64,000 bases of DNA from Lycocorax pyrrhopterus obiensis. Taxonomy: Eukaryota > Chordata > Aves > Passeriformes > Paradisaeidae. The notes under the pieces are model-generated. The model was given only the letters and a program-made list of their open reading frames with translations, searched no databases and was not told the DNA's origin. How positions within the stretch are numbered: position 1 is the stretch's first letter; the number at the start of each line of letters is the position of its first letter. The stretch is from the NCBI GenBank assembly GCA_014706295.1, contig JACSVZ010000006.1, positions 30,107,629-30,171,628 on the forward strand, read 5' to 3'. This document shows, piece after piece, positions 12,001 through 23,477 of this stretch. Position numbers and translations under genes: made by a program.

Positions 12001-15000
12001 CAGAGATTTGCATTAAAAATGGATTTGTAGGACTCCCTTTTCTGGTGGTAGGGACCTGTCTTTCTCAGTAGAGTACACCTGCACGGCAGGAAATTTAGTC
12101 TACAGACATCAATAGCTCAAATACCACTCACTTGGGTCCATTAACAGCAGGCCTAGAGATTCCAGCCTTGACCACCCCAAAGCCAAACTTCCCAAATCCT
12201 TCATTCCAGCCCCAGTCTCCTACTATGCATAAAGAGAAATCAAAGAAGACCCTGCAGACATGCTGTCTTAATGATTTTCAGTACTATTTTTCAAGTGCGA
12301 TAAGGTTCAGAGTTACTGGTTCAGACACAAATACCAAGACAACAAATTAAAATACATGACTATGCATGATTTTTAGAGCTTGTTTTGTGACTTTATCCAG
12401 CTACCTCTTTACTGAGCGTCCCATTATTGAAAATATGAAAGTCTGTGTGATCTTCTGACCATTTTGACTAAGTATTTTGAGGATAATGGCTGTTACAAGA
12501 TTTTGTTTAAATTGAAACTCACACTAATAAGAAGGTAGCTTGATGACTCTAATTCAAAACAAATATTTTATAGCAAAATTCCAACATATATTGGAATATA
12601 TAGTGGGATATTTTAATCCCACAACATGTGGACCTGTTTTCAACCTATCTACCTCCAGTCTGATGTTACCACAGAACATTTTCTGGCAGAGTATACTACA
12701 AAGCTCACTTGTATTAAATTTATCCTTTGTGCTCAAAGTTTCATAGCACAAAGACGGAATAAACAGAACCCAAAGAAAACTAAATTGCATTCTAAATAAG
12801 GAAGATTTATTAATAAGAAAAAATCCATAACTCACAAAGTAGAGTTAAATGTGTCCAGGATTAGTGTAGATGTTTGAATACATCATTTGACTAAAGTAGT
12901 GAAGTAGAGTGACATATTTAATGCCATTAAACATTACTGGACCCAGAATATGCTAAACTATTTTTAAGCGTGATGTAAAGTGAGAAAACAGTTATGGAAT
13001 CAGAAAACACTAGCTGAATTGTAAGACACACTGTTCTAACTTGTAGACTTAGAGGAAAGTACAGAAATCTCCTTCACACAATACTCAAAAAGCAGAAAAT
13101 CAACTTGGCACTTAAAAGACATTGCAGTAATGTATCTGCTGTAACCTGATGACCCAAAACACCAATAAAAGGCAAAGGCCATGCCATCCTCACCTCTTCT
13201 AGCTTTTCTAAGTAGCAAACTAAATAAAAGTTCAGCCAAACTCTAGTTCTACAGTGAAGTGCCTGTGGCACTCCATTCCCCAGGTTGTGGGGGAAACTTC
13301 CAGTCCACATCCCCAGGTGTTTCCTGATAATCACCTCTGGACTGCTGCCACCTTTCTACATAACTGAAATAAATCAAACTTTTCCAAAAGGAATTGTAGC
13401 TTGGGTACAGAGAACATAACTATAATATCACATCTTATCTCAACAGAAGGCACACAGAGAGCAGTGGTAGAATATGCCAACTTACCTTAAAAAAAAAAGG
13501 TGGAGATCCAGCAACCCAGAACACGTAGTTGGAGAGTAAAGACTGGACATGCTGAGTTCAAGTTTGCTATCGACCTGGATAAGCACCTGGACAAATATTT
13601 TGCCATTTACATTGTAGTATATAGTGGATATAAATTATATGGGTCTCCCAATGGAGACTTTGTGAAAAAGGATGTGTCATAAAACTTTATAAAAAAGCAA
13701 GAACTATGCAAAGTAGATTGAAAACAAAAGCAAACACACAACTCATTTATACATGCTGGAAATTTGTTTTGTGAAGCATCTGGTAGAAAGATTTGTCATT
13801 AACGTGGGAGCATATCTTAAATTCTGCCTGAGAGAGGCATCATTGAAAGGAAATACCTCACCATAACATCACAAAAATGAAAGCACTCGAGCAACTCAAG
13901 TCATCCCAAGTATTCTGTTAATACTGAGCCAAAAGAATTTCTGGGCTAAGTCCACTGAAGACAGCTAGTACACCAGGGATAAATCTGATGTGTTCTTTAT
14001 TATAATGTCATTCAGTAGGCCTGGTGCCAATATACAAAGACAAATGATATGTAGAGTTACAAATAAAATAACTGATTAGCTACAGTGCATGAAGTCACCC
14101 TATGAATATATCTACAGAGCTCTGTATCTATCATCCTGTCCATGATCAGACATATCTCTACACATGCTCATAAAATGTGCTTCTAATCTGTTCAGAAGTA
14201 TTGCTGATTTCTTTTTTTCTGACTGTTACGAGCTGTTTGTCATATTTTGGGTTTGGAGAGTTATCCTAAACTATCTTGCTGTTAAATCCAAACTCACATC
14301 AGTCACTGGTTTGACTAGTTTTCAATTTTTAAAAGGGTACGGGAGTTACATATAATTCTATTTAGCAATGAGGGACTATTTCCAACTCTTAAATGTACTT
14401 ATATTGCAGCCTTCATACATAGGATGGCATTTACCCTGTGGAAATGTAGTGCCTACGTCTGTTCATACAGGCATGCATCACGTATGCACCCTATTTCTAC
14501 CAAGAGTATAGAACAATAGTGGCCAGTACATCAAATAGTGTGTTAGCAGGTGGATACACACAGTCTGCTGGGAAAGCACCAGAATGGCTTTTGCAGTGGG
14601 AAATCCTACTCCAGAAGAGTCTTGCAAAACAGTGTGTGGGCAAAAGAGACACATTGGAGCTCCAACACAGACAGACAAAAGTAGAATACCTACAGGAAAA
14701 ACAGCCTAAAACATATCTACAGAACAATGGACTCAACACAGGAAAGAGGTCTTTGGGTCACTGATGACATTTCTCTGAAATTATCAGAACGTGGCGGGTT
14801 GTGATCAAGATTTACTGTGAAGGCGTGCATAAGGTGAACATGGAATTTTTATTGAACAAATCCTTGAAGCTAGAAGGAAGAAATACTAAAGGAAGCTACT
14901 CAGGACTTCTTAACAGAAGAAGGTAATTTTTGTAAAGCCACAATCTTCTGGAACTTGCTTCCATGCAGGCTGTGGAGCCAGAGAGTGTCAGCCTGTCTAT

Positions 15001-16499
15001 AAGGAGCTCTGGCTAACTCACACAGAGAGGTCCATAAATGGACACTAAAAGAACTAGGAAGAGTTGGACCCCAATACAACTGTAGATGCTGAGAAGCTGC
15101 AGAATGTGGCCAGGTCTAAATGCTCTCTCTCCTCTGTCACTCTGACACAGAGTAGTGATCTTAATGAACTACTGATCCAATTGGTGTGGAATTACCATCT
15201 GCTGTTTAAATGTCTGTTATGTTCTATCAGATTAATTTTAATATTTATGAACCATAAATCACTACAGTAATATTTCACTTAAAACAATTGCTGAGACCTA
15301 ATGGGCGCCATGTAATATAGACCTCCCTTTGAAAAAAAAGCTTTTACTTGGGCCAAGAATATTTTTTTCATATATTATTAACTTTATTAATTTGCCAAGT
15401 ATGGGATTTATCTTGATTTTCCATTTGGCTGGGTTTGTGAATCAAGGAAAGTGTCGTTATTCTGAGATTAATACCTTTGCAGAGAAGGGCAGTCACTTCT
15501 CAAATTTCTCTCAGGACAAGATTGTATGGAGTCAGGAAATGTGACACCAGAGACTAACACATGATACTGTGAGCTTTCCCTTACCTATTTTTACATTACT
15601 GACACTGGAAATCATTTCATGTTCAAATCCAAATTATCAAAACCAAATTCAATAAAAACAAAAGGAAAAAGAACCCCAGCACTGCTCCAGTGACTGATTT
15701 TAAGATGAAGGGTTTAAAAAAAAAATCTAAGTTATCAATTCTGTTAGGTAGCTGTACATACACTGATTTTTCGGTGTATTTAGGAGTAACTGGAGAGACG
15801 AAGTATTTCAGTAGTGACTCATGTTGATTTTCTACATTTATGTTGGAAATTTTAAAGGATTTTTGTGCCCCTTGTACCTTTAAATCATGCCTTCTAAACT
15901 GCTCTATTATATCAGATACCTTTTAGCATAGCTATAATGTAAGAGACTGCCAGGATCCAGGACAGCAGAATCACCTCACACTGAGTTAAGATTTTCAGTG
16001 ACCTGAGGCATTGGTACAGTGCCTGCTCATAGGATCAGATACAGAAATGGGTTTTACACATGCAGAGTAGTATTTCGGGACCTGGCTGTAGAAAAGAAAA
16101 CAGATAAGCTTCCATTGCCTGCAACAGGGACTTGTCTGGGTCTTCCATTCAGAGCAAACACAACCATTTATTTTTAGGATATTTTCCTACCCTTATTAAT
16201 TTGTTTTCAGCATTTTTTCTCATTCACACTTTCAGCATTCTTCAGCAAATGGTCAGAAGCATCTGTTCAGACAACTTTCACTGACTGTCTCCTACCTGCA
16301 GTAGGATACAGTCATACTATTCAGAAATTCTTCCTTCCCAAAAAGGTGGATACTAGATCATGAAATGAGATGAGAGGAAAGGCAGTTGTTATAAAGGCCT
16401 ACCTTCTCGATAGATTTACAGCTTAACACCTAAAGGCCAGAAAAGACAGACAAAATACAAGGCCCTAATCTCAAATTCATGTCATCATATTAAATATTG

Positions 16500-16570
16500 A
16501 TAATAAATAAATACAAATAAATTCCGTATTTCAGGGGGTTGGGTTAATAAATAAATAAATAAATAAATAC
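16500..16570. repeat. AAAT tetranucleotide microsatellite
   Basis: Two AAAT tracts, 16500-16521 (impure) and 16544-16569 (pure), separated by TCCGTATTTCAGGGGGTTGG. Situated in MTMR7 intron 1 just below the CpG island. Confidence 0.93.
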
Positions 16571-17100
16571 GAAAATATATTCCACCCCATTTCGAGTTAA
16601 CACATTGCTCTGGTTCACTTTTTTATTATTACTTTTAACCTAAACATTTTATGTGTTGAAACTGTACCTTTTTTTTTAGAGCAAGGTGACAATTTTGTTA
16701 ACAAATACAGGCCTCGTGCCTAGAAAGCTATAGAAGAAGACTGATTACGTCATCTAAAGATCAAACATGTACGTGAAAACACTAAATCAATTCATCACCG
16801 AGTCTGAAATCCTGGGGCAAACTAAAGGCGTCTGAAAAGCAGGTGACACATTCCGTAAAGCAGGTAAAAGCAGGCTCCCATTTCGGGTACCTACAGCTCA
16901 GGGACAGTGCCTGCGTTAACAGAGGAACTGAATGAGAAGCCCGACAAATCCCCGGCCCACACCGCAGAGCAGCGCGCCCACCTCTCGGCGTTTTGGGCAG
17001 GTATCACGGCAAACCGGCCGAAAACCAGCCCGCAGCATCAGCGGGAAGGCCGCAGAGGCCGCAAGGCTGCGGTGCAAGGCTTCTTTGGGCTGGAGCAGAT

Positions 17101-17135
17101 GCCGCCGCGGGGATGCTGCCGCGGGGATGCTGCCG
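17101..17135. repeat. 14-bp GC-rich tandem duplication next to MTMR7 exon 1 donor
   Basis: GCCGCGGGGATGCT is repeated twice and followed by a partial third copy (GCCGCGG). It lies in intron 1 about 25-60 bp past the exon 1 splice donor, inside the CpG island. Confidence 0.85.
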
Positions 17136-17162
17136 CGGCCGGGGCCGCCCGGCGGGACCCAC

Positions 17163-17186
17163 CTTGGGCATCCGGATGTGCTCCAT
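17163..17186 (-). CDS. MTMR7: MTMR7 exon 1, coding part (start codon)
   Basis: First coding exon of myotubularin-related protein 7, a phosphatase acting on PI(3)P and related phosphoinositides. On the minus strand the ATG lies in a perfect Kozak context (GCCGCCATGG) within a CpG island. It encodes MEHIRMPK, then a splice donor GTGGGT (plus-strand 17157-17162). The exon ends in phase 0 and reads directly into exon 2 (VENVRL...), matching the known N-terminus of the MTMR6/7/8 group, whose human MTMR7 member begins MEHIRTPK. Only eight codons lie here; the next exon is 11.8 kb away. The 5' UTR end is not visible. Family, start and splice site are seen in sequence; the MTMR7 name is secured by exon 3. 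Confidence 0.93.
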
Positions 17187-17493
17187 GGCGGCAGCGCCCG
17201 GCCCAGCTCCTCATGCACTGCCCGCCGCCGGCGGAGGCAGCCCTGCGCACCTGGCCTCTCCCGGCTTCCTCTGGCCCTGCTGTTAAAAAGAAATTATTAT
17301 TTTTTTAATGACGTATTTTCATTTTCTGTTTTCCTCGCGTTTTCCGGCGCAGATAGGAAGGAAGAAGGGAGGATTTATTGCCGGCAGACGACGTTCCCGT
17401 GCTGCGATGCCGGCAGGTCAGCGGCTGGCTCCACCTCCCCGGCAGCTGCCATGCCGCCCCGGCGGCGGGGATGCTCCGCGCCCGGCCCGGCCG

Positions 17494-17521
17494 CCCCCGG
17501 GCCCCGCCGCCCCCGGGCCCC
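17494..17521 (-). promoter_or_regulatory. G-quadruplex motif in MTMR7 promoter
   Basis: On the minus strand there are four G-runs, 4-5-4-5 long, separated by loops CCC, CGGC and CCC. This fits the standard G-quadruplex pattern (runs of at least three G, loops up to seven). It arises from a tandem 16-bp duplication of a CCCCCGGGCCCC-type block and sits about 310-335 bp upstream of the MTMR7 ATG. The same bases can alternatively form GGGCCC hairpins. Formation in cells is inference. Confidence 0.6.
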
Positions 17522-20500
17522 GCCGCGCCCGCAGCCTCCGCCCCGCGGGCACCGAGGGCGCAACCCGCGCGGTCTGCTGCCTTATCCAGAATTACATCGC
17601 TCTGCCCCTTCTTTCTGGGACGATAAGATCGGAAGCATAAAGCGAGCTCTGAATGAGATCACCTCCCCTCATCTTGTTTGTTCCCTGGCCCAGCGTGTAC
17701 AGTAGCTCAAAGACAAAAGCTGCACTTACTGAAACTGAAGCACTGAATTTTATTTATCTCGAGCTCTGTGTATCTGTAATTCACGACTTTGCTGCATCCT
17801 CCGATTTGCACAAGGGAGTGTTTTCTGTGACTCAGAGTTTTCAGCCCTAGGCCAGAAACGCCTTTTCACATCTTTTGCCACCTATTGCCAGAGATGTGTT
17901 ACCTCGTGGAGCAAAAAGAAATTACACGGAGATGGTTTTCCCTGTTCACCAGTGTGAAGATAAAGATCAGGTATCTCTAACTATCTTTGAATTGCTGTCA
18001 TTTTCAGAGCAAAAAAGAGAAACTTCTCAGTGTTTATGCCAATGTGCAAATGACTAGAGGTGCTAGTATATTATTTTAGATACACCATATATGAAAAATG
18101 CCCAGGTTATCTATATTGATCAAGGTATTGCAGCAATTCTTTACAGGTAGGGACTAGCCTCAACAAGGCATAGAAATAAATGTGGAGACCTGTCAAACCC
18201 CACAAAGGCCACAGCAAGAGGACTCTGCTCCAGAGCAACAGAAGCTCTCCACATATCCTCTTCTTGCCTGCAGAGAACAGAGCAAGCTTAATTTGTTTTG
18301 TGAAAGATAAAATGTGGGTTGAAAATAACACGGGGTTACCAAGAAACAAAAATGCATTTTACCCCAAGGGAAAGGGAGCAATGGGTACAGCTGCACTGGT
18401 TCCAAAGTTTCTCCAGTCCTGCCACTTTCTTGCTAGTGGATAGCTATATGAAGGGGTTTTTTTCTCCATTGCTTATCCACGAAACCCAGGGCATCAAGAG
18501 AGTTTTTTTGCATCAACTCCTAGGTTAGAGGAGACAGAAGCTGTACTATCATGAGTGGAAAATAAGTCACCTCTGGATTTGACCATTCTGCTTGCTCCTC
18601 CCATTTTGGCCCGTTTCTGCCCTCCTTTCTCTCATAGTTCAGCTGCTGTTACTGAGCAGGAGTGGCTGTTATGGCCATAGTCTGAGACACCATCAAATTA
18701 ATAAAAACTCCTCTTGGAGTTTCTAATCATTGCATTTCACTCTGTTCACTCAGATCTGAAATGAAGCTTGGTAATACCATTTGCTGTTTGAAAATCCACT
18801 GGATAGCATCCATAAATGTCCATAAAGTGTGGACTTCACAAGACTCTTATTCAGTGGTGTTTTTTATTCTCTATCTTAGGCCAGAGCATCAGAATCAATT
18901 AAGAATTAACCACCCATGGAATATGTTTCCTTTGTAGTTATGGCTGATGTGATTCATTGCATATATTATCATCTTTTGGCATTACCACCAATGAGTAAAG
19001 TTGGAAGAAAGTACATTTATCCTTTCAGTCCCCAGAGATGCTTTTACTCTGGTACATCTTGTGATTCATCACAGCCAAGTTCAAGTCCTACTGTTGATGT
19101 CAGGAAAACTTTCAGACGTAAGTGACAATGCAGTTTAACTCTGCTTCACATTCATAAATAGCTGCAAAACTAAAGCATTGCTCTTCATGTAGCAATTCGT
19201 TGCTCAACATCCTGACAGTTTTTGGCCTGTCTTGGACTGATAAAATAATTGATGGATGAATGCAGCTGTAAACAGAATTTGGATAAAATTTATGTCTACT
19301 GTAATTGTCATGGAAAGCTGCAGTAAGCACAGCCTTCTAAAAATTCTCTTACATTTTTCATTTGCATTTCAGGCTCATGGAGACTGCTGCATCAACAAGT
19401 CTGGAAATTAAATCCTCTGTAAGGGTACAACCAGAAATAACTCTGCAGATTACTGCTCGGACTCGACTAAGATGTAGGGGCAGGAAAATTAAATTGCCAC
19501 ACCTACATAGGTTTTGACTTATCTGCTGAAACTGCCAACAAAGCTCTTAATTAATGTCATGTGAAGAAGGCTGGCCACTGAGGACTAGATTCATACCAGC
19601 ATAATTATTTTCTATATCCTTAAGTACTGAAGTCAGCTTTCAGCCTCATCCATTGAAACCTGAACACACCTCACTTCCAATATATAAACATTTCTGTTAT
19701 ATTCAGTGGAGTCACCTGAATACTCAGACATTTTTCATACTACCTACCTGGCCTGGATTTGAACCATCGTGTTAGATGTGGAAGGCTTTATGGACTTATT
19801 TGTATTTTCCAATTATATCTTACTTGTTTAAAGGTAGTTTCCTGTGGGCTGCATTTTAATATAATACAAAATCAAAGAATACATTTATGTACTTTTAATA
19901 CTTATTTTAAAGTTTATTCTACAGATTTGTAGACATAAATGAAATACTAACATGTAGGGAAGAAAGTAACTGAAAACTGGTGGTATAACAGCTTTGTTGC
20001 TGGGACAGCTATAGCCAAGGTGACAGAATCCTGCAGCTAAAGAATCTGGTATATGGGATGAAGATGTGGAGATTGGGGTCGGCCCATGTTACTGTGGTTT
20101 GAGTGCAGCCCTGGGTTTGTGGATAAGGAATGGAGCTTAAAAAACCCCAGCTTGACATCTCACCAAGGAAATGCTTTTGGACCCATTGATGGCAAAAAGT
20201 GGTTTGTGGGCATCGACTCTTTCTCATGCAATCCATCATACAGGTCTTTGTACATTATTTGTTGAAAATTACACACAAACCAAATAGGACTATATCAAAG
20301 TCAACTGACTTTCTTATCAGTTTTCTTTTAATGAAAATATCCAGTAAGATGCATGGCAAAATAGACTTTGTGTAGTAGAAAAAGGGAAACAGTACCACTT
20401 TTTACCATAAAGAACAGTACATTAATACATTTTCGAACATACCTACACCAGTGATACACCATGTAACTTGTAACTACTTAGTGGTTTCAAAATTCTTTTC

Positions 20501-20567
20501 TTCCACAATTTCATAGTACTGCTTTGTTGTTTTAACCCCTTCATAAGATAAAAACCACTCCTATAAT

Positions 20568-20872
20568 TTCTTAGAATTATGGAATCTTTAAGTTTGGAAA
20601 AGACCTCTAAGACAATTGTGTCCAGCCATTAACCTGACCATGCTACCATTAAACATAATATCCAATCTAAACCTTCCCTGGCACAGCTTGGGTCCATTTC
20701 CTCTCATCCTGTCACTTGCTACCTGAGAGAGGAAACCAACCCTCATCTGCCAACGACCTCCTTTCAGGTAGTTGTAGGGAGTGATAAAGTCTCCACTGAG
20801 CCTTCTTTTCTCCAGGATAAAGAAACCCAGCTCCCTCAACTGCTCTGCTCCTCATAAGATTTGTTCTTGTTA
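20568..20872 (-). mobile_element. CR1 LINE fragment with ORF2 C-terminal remnant
   Basis: Minus-strand CR1 3' portion. The 3' tip lies at the low coordinate (AGAATTATGGAATC...GGAAAAGACCTCTAAG). The reverse reading contains the diagnostic ORF2 C-terminal peptides [27 protein letters not shown] and GRFRLDI. An internal deletion removes most of the following segment. It is 5'-truncated and cannot encode a functional reverse transcriptase. Confidence 0.92.
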
Positions 20873-23430
20873 TTTCCTTTTGTCAGGTTTTTTCATGCCA
20901 CTTGTCAAATGATATAGATTCATTCTATTGGAACGTGTTTACACCCGGGATAATCAGTACCATGGATTCAGAAACAGTGTGTCTGTTTATATTTGTTTCA
21001 TAACTTTTTAACTTTTTCAGGGAACATGCAGCTTTCTCCCGAAAAGTGCACTTGGACACACAGACTTCACCCCCAGTTAATATAGCAGGAACTGCATGTG
21101 ACAAGGCAAAGGATGCAAGGAGCAGCTTCCACTTTATTGTTTAACTTGACTGTTACTAGGTTTGACCTTTTAACTGAAGCCAAACACAGTTCTTCAAATG
21201 TCTTTGCAGAGCAACTGAAACTGATGTGATTCCTACCATCTGACTGACAAGCAGTCATCACAGTAAGTGGCCAGAATCAGTTTTGGCTGCCTTGCGCTTC
21301 TTGAAATCCTTCTCAATGTAAAGTGATTGCCTTGGCCCCTTGTCTACCATAGGATTATGGAAATAAACTGACACTGTGGAAGCTGTCAGTGAAGTCTCAC
21401 TAAAATTCTGTGGTAAAGGGGCTCAGAATACATGGTAATCTTTAGGCTACTGACAAGCAATTTAGTTTTTGAGAAATAGCTGATTAAGCAAGGGTCATAA
21501 AAACCTCAGTGTTCAGAGTGAAAGGGCGTTATGATTAAATTCATGTGTTCTTTTACAAAAATTTGTTCATTTTCATACCTGAATTCACTTTGTTCCACCT
21601 GGTCAGTATTATTGCCCAGGTGAAACATTACTGCTGCTGGGGTTTAGGGAAAAAGTTAAATTTTCTGGCATTCCTGGGCTGAAAGCTCTGAAGCTCAGGA
21701 AGTTTCTTTTCTCTAACTCTTGAAATTTTCTTACCCTGTGTAGTATTAAATTTGTGTTCTTTATCTCTGTCAATTATTTTCATGAGAAGACAGCATTTGA
21801 TGTATTCTGTTCCCAGAATGGAATGTCCAGAGTATTGTTACAAAATACTTTTGCTCATTGGTCACAGGGTGCATGAATTATCATGGTTGAACGGTCCTCA
21901 TCTGAGTGGAAAGGATGAGATCTCTAGGAAAAAATATCTGTGAGATGAGATGTATCATTAACTTCAGATAGTTATGGACATGGTTGTACAAAACTGCCCA
22001 CTTTGAGTCAACGGTTATAAAAGCAAATTAGTTAACAGTTAACTAACTTAATGGCTACAGCCAACTCATCAAGCACATGTCTACACTGTGTTTTTTGCTG
22101 CATGTCACAACATGAGCCACTGAACTGGGTTGTTACTTGCCAGCTTACATCTCTAATGCTGCTCATCTACATCTGTACTAGTATCCAGAGAACCATTCGC
22201 ATCCTAATGTCTCAAGCTATGCCATGCCTTGGTGCCCACACAGGGCAGACCTCTCGTGTCTGTGCTCACTAGCACTGCCTCGTGCACTGTATACATCACT
22301 GGGTTATGTAAGAGCACTGCTTCTGAGTCTTGTCCTTTCTAGTCCTTCCCTCCGCCTCGGGGCTGCTGCTGTTTTGCAAGTCAAGCTATGGCACCTGGCC
22401 TGACAGTGTTGGACTCCCCAGAGGGGACCCCAACATATATCCAAATCTGATCATCATGCAGAAACTGCTGCTACTGCAGCTGGAAGAATCTGCTGAGGAA
22501 ATACTCCTTAAAGAGCAGAATGTTGTGTACTGGCCTGGGCTTTGGTTGGAATCCTCCGTGGTCTTCTCAGAGGCAGAAAATATTTTGTCTCTATAAAGCT
22601 AGGAATGGGACCACATCATTGTATCCCAAGCTGACTGTCAGGGGTGAAAGCAGAACTTGCATGTATGAAGGTTCACATCGGAAAGCCTCCATTTCTAGTT
22701 ACTTCTTGCTCTTCAGAACACCAATATCCTCCCTTTTCCTCATTCATCTCTGTGGAGAAGAGGTTGGAAACAGAAAAACAAACTTTTTTTCTCAAAAGGA
22801 TTTAACTTTATGTCCTATGTGGCTTCAAAATCACTGTTCTTCACTCAGTTTGGGAGGTGGAGTGTGTGCTCTGGCCTTAGCTCCTCCCCAGCTGGTGTGG
22901 ACGTGAGATTGGATTTTTTATGAATCTTCACCATGACTCATCACACTTAAATTTTTGTCCCATCAGTGTACACAGTGCTAGAGATGAACTGTTTTCCTGA
23001 GGAAGATGGTCTGTTTCCATAGGCCCTGTTCCTTCTTTCATTTGAGGTTCTGTAAATCTACAGAGGGTGCTTTCCGGACAATGCCATCTCTGCCGTGCCA
23101 AATAGGAGCTGAACAGCAGTCAGGCAGCTGATAGAAGTTACACAAAACACTCAACCCTTTTTCTGCTGAGCTATCAATGACACAAGGTCTCTGACAATCT
23201 TTGAGTCACCCAGCTTTGGACTGACGAGCTTTTCAGTGTGACTGAACTGCAGGAAAATATTTTCCTTGCTTGTGGGACTATGGGGAAAGATATCCCAGAC
23301 TTAAGCCCTCAGGAAATGTTAGCGAAAACAGAGCTGAAAAGAAGTGTTGCAAATACTACTTCACCATGTTTTTACTCATAAGCAGAACACATGGTATTCC
23401 TTTCAGTTGTAACTGGTGTGGGTTTTGTGA

Positions 23431-23477
23431 TTGGGTTTGGGGTTTTTTTTTGGGTTGGTTTGTTTGTTTTTTTTATT
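23431..23477. repeat. T/G-rich low-complexity run
   Basis: TTGGGTTTGGGGTTTTTTTT and the following G/T stretch. It resembles the runs at 7811, 27061 and 58624, a recurring pattern in the window. Confidence 0.85.

Larger units (their letters stand above)
5361..17162 (-). other. MTMR7: MTMR7 intron 1
   Basis: An 11.8-kb first intron with donor GTGGGT and acceptor GTATAG. It contains a CR1 3' tip (6155-6222), a solo LTR (8372-9024), a T/G-rich run (7811-7848), an AAAT microsatellite (16500-16570) and, at its start, GC-rich CpG-island sequence with a 14-bp tandem duplication near 17101-17135. The small ORFs in it have no recognisable homology or exon structure. I see nothing else between about 9.1 and 16.4 kb. 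Confidence 0.88.
16900..17600 (-). promoter_or_regulatory. MTMR7: CpG island and promoter region of MTMR7
   Basis: A CpG- and GC-rich island that stands out from the AT-rich surroundings and contains exon 1. It is interrupted by an AT-rich strip (17287-17330) that carries a TGACGTA CRE/ATF-like site at 17309-17315. The densest CpG part, about 17395-17580, lies upstream of the MTMR7 ATG and is the likely core promoter. It contains tandem CCCCCGGGCCCC blocks. No classical TATA box is placed with confidence. Exact transcription start cannot be read from sequence. CpG-island promoters are often bidirectional, but I see no plus-strand exon to support a divergent gene. Confidence 0.8.

Noticed and set aside
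16932..17705. 257-codon plus-strand ORF and several overlapping ORFs in the first CpG island
   Set aside because: They are chance frames in CpG-rich DNA, run antisense over MTMR7 exon 1, and show no domain. The composition is Pro/Ala/Arg/Gly only.
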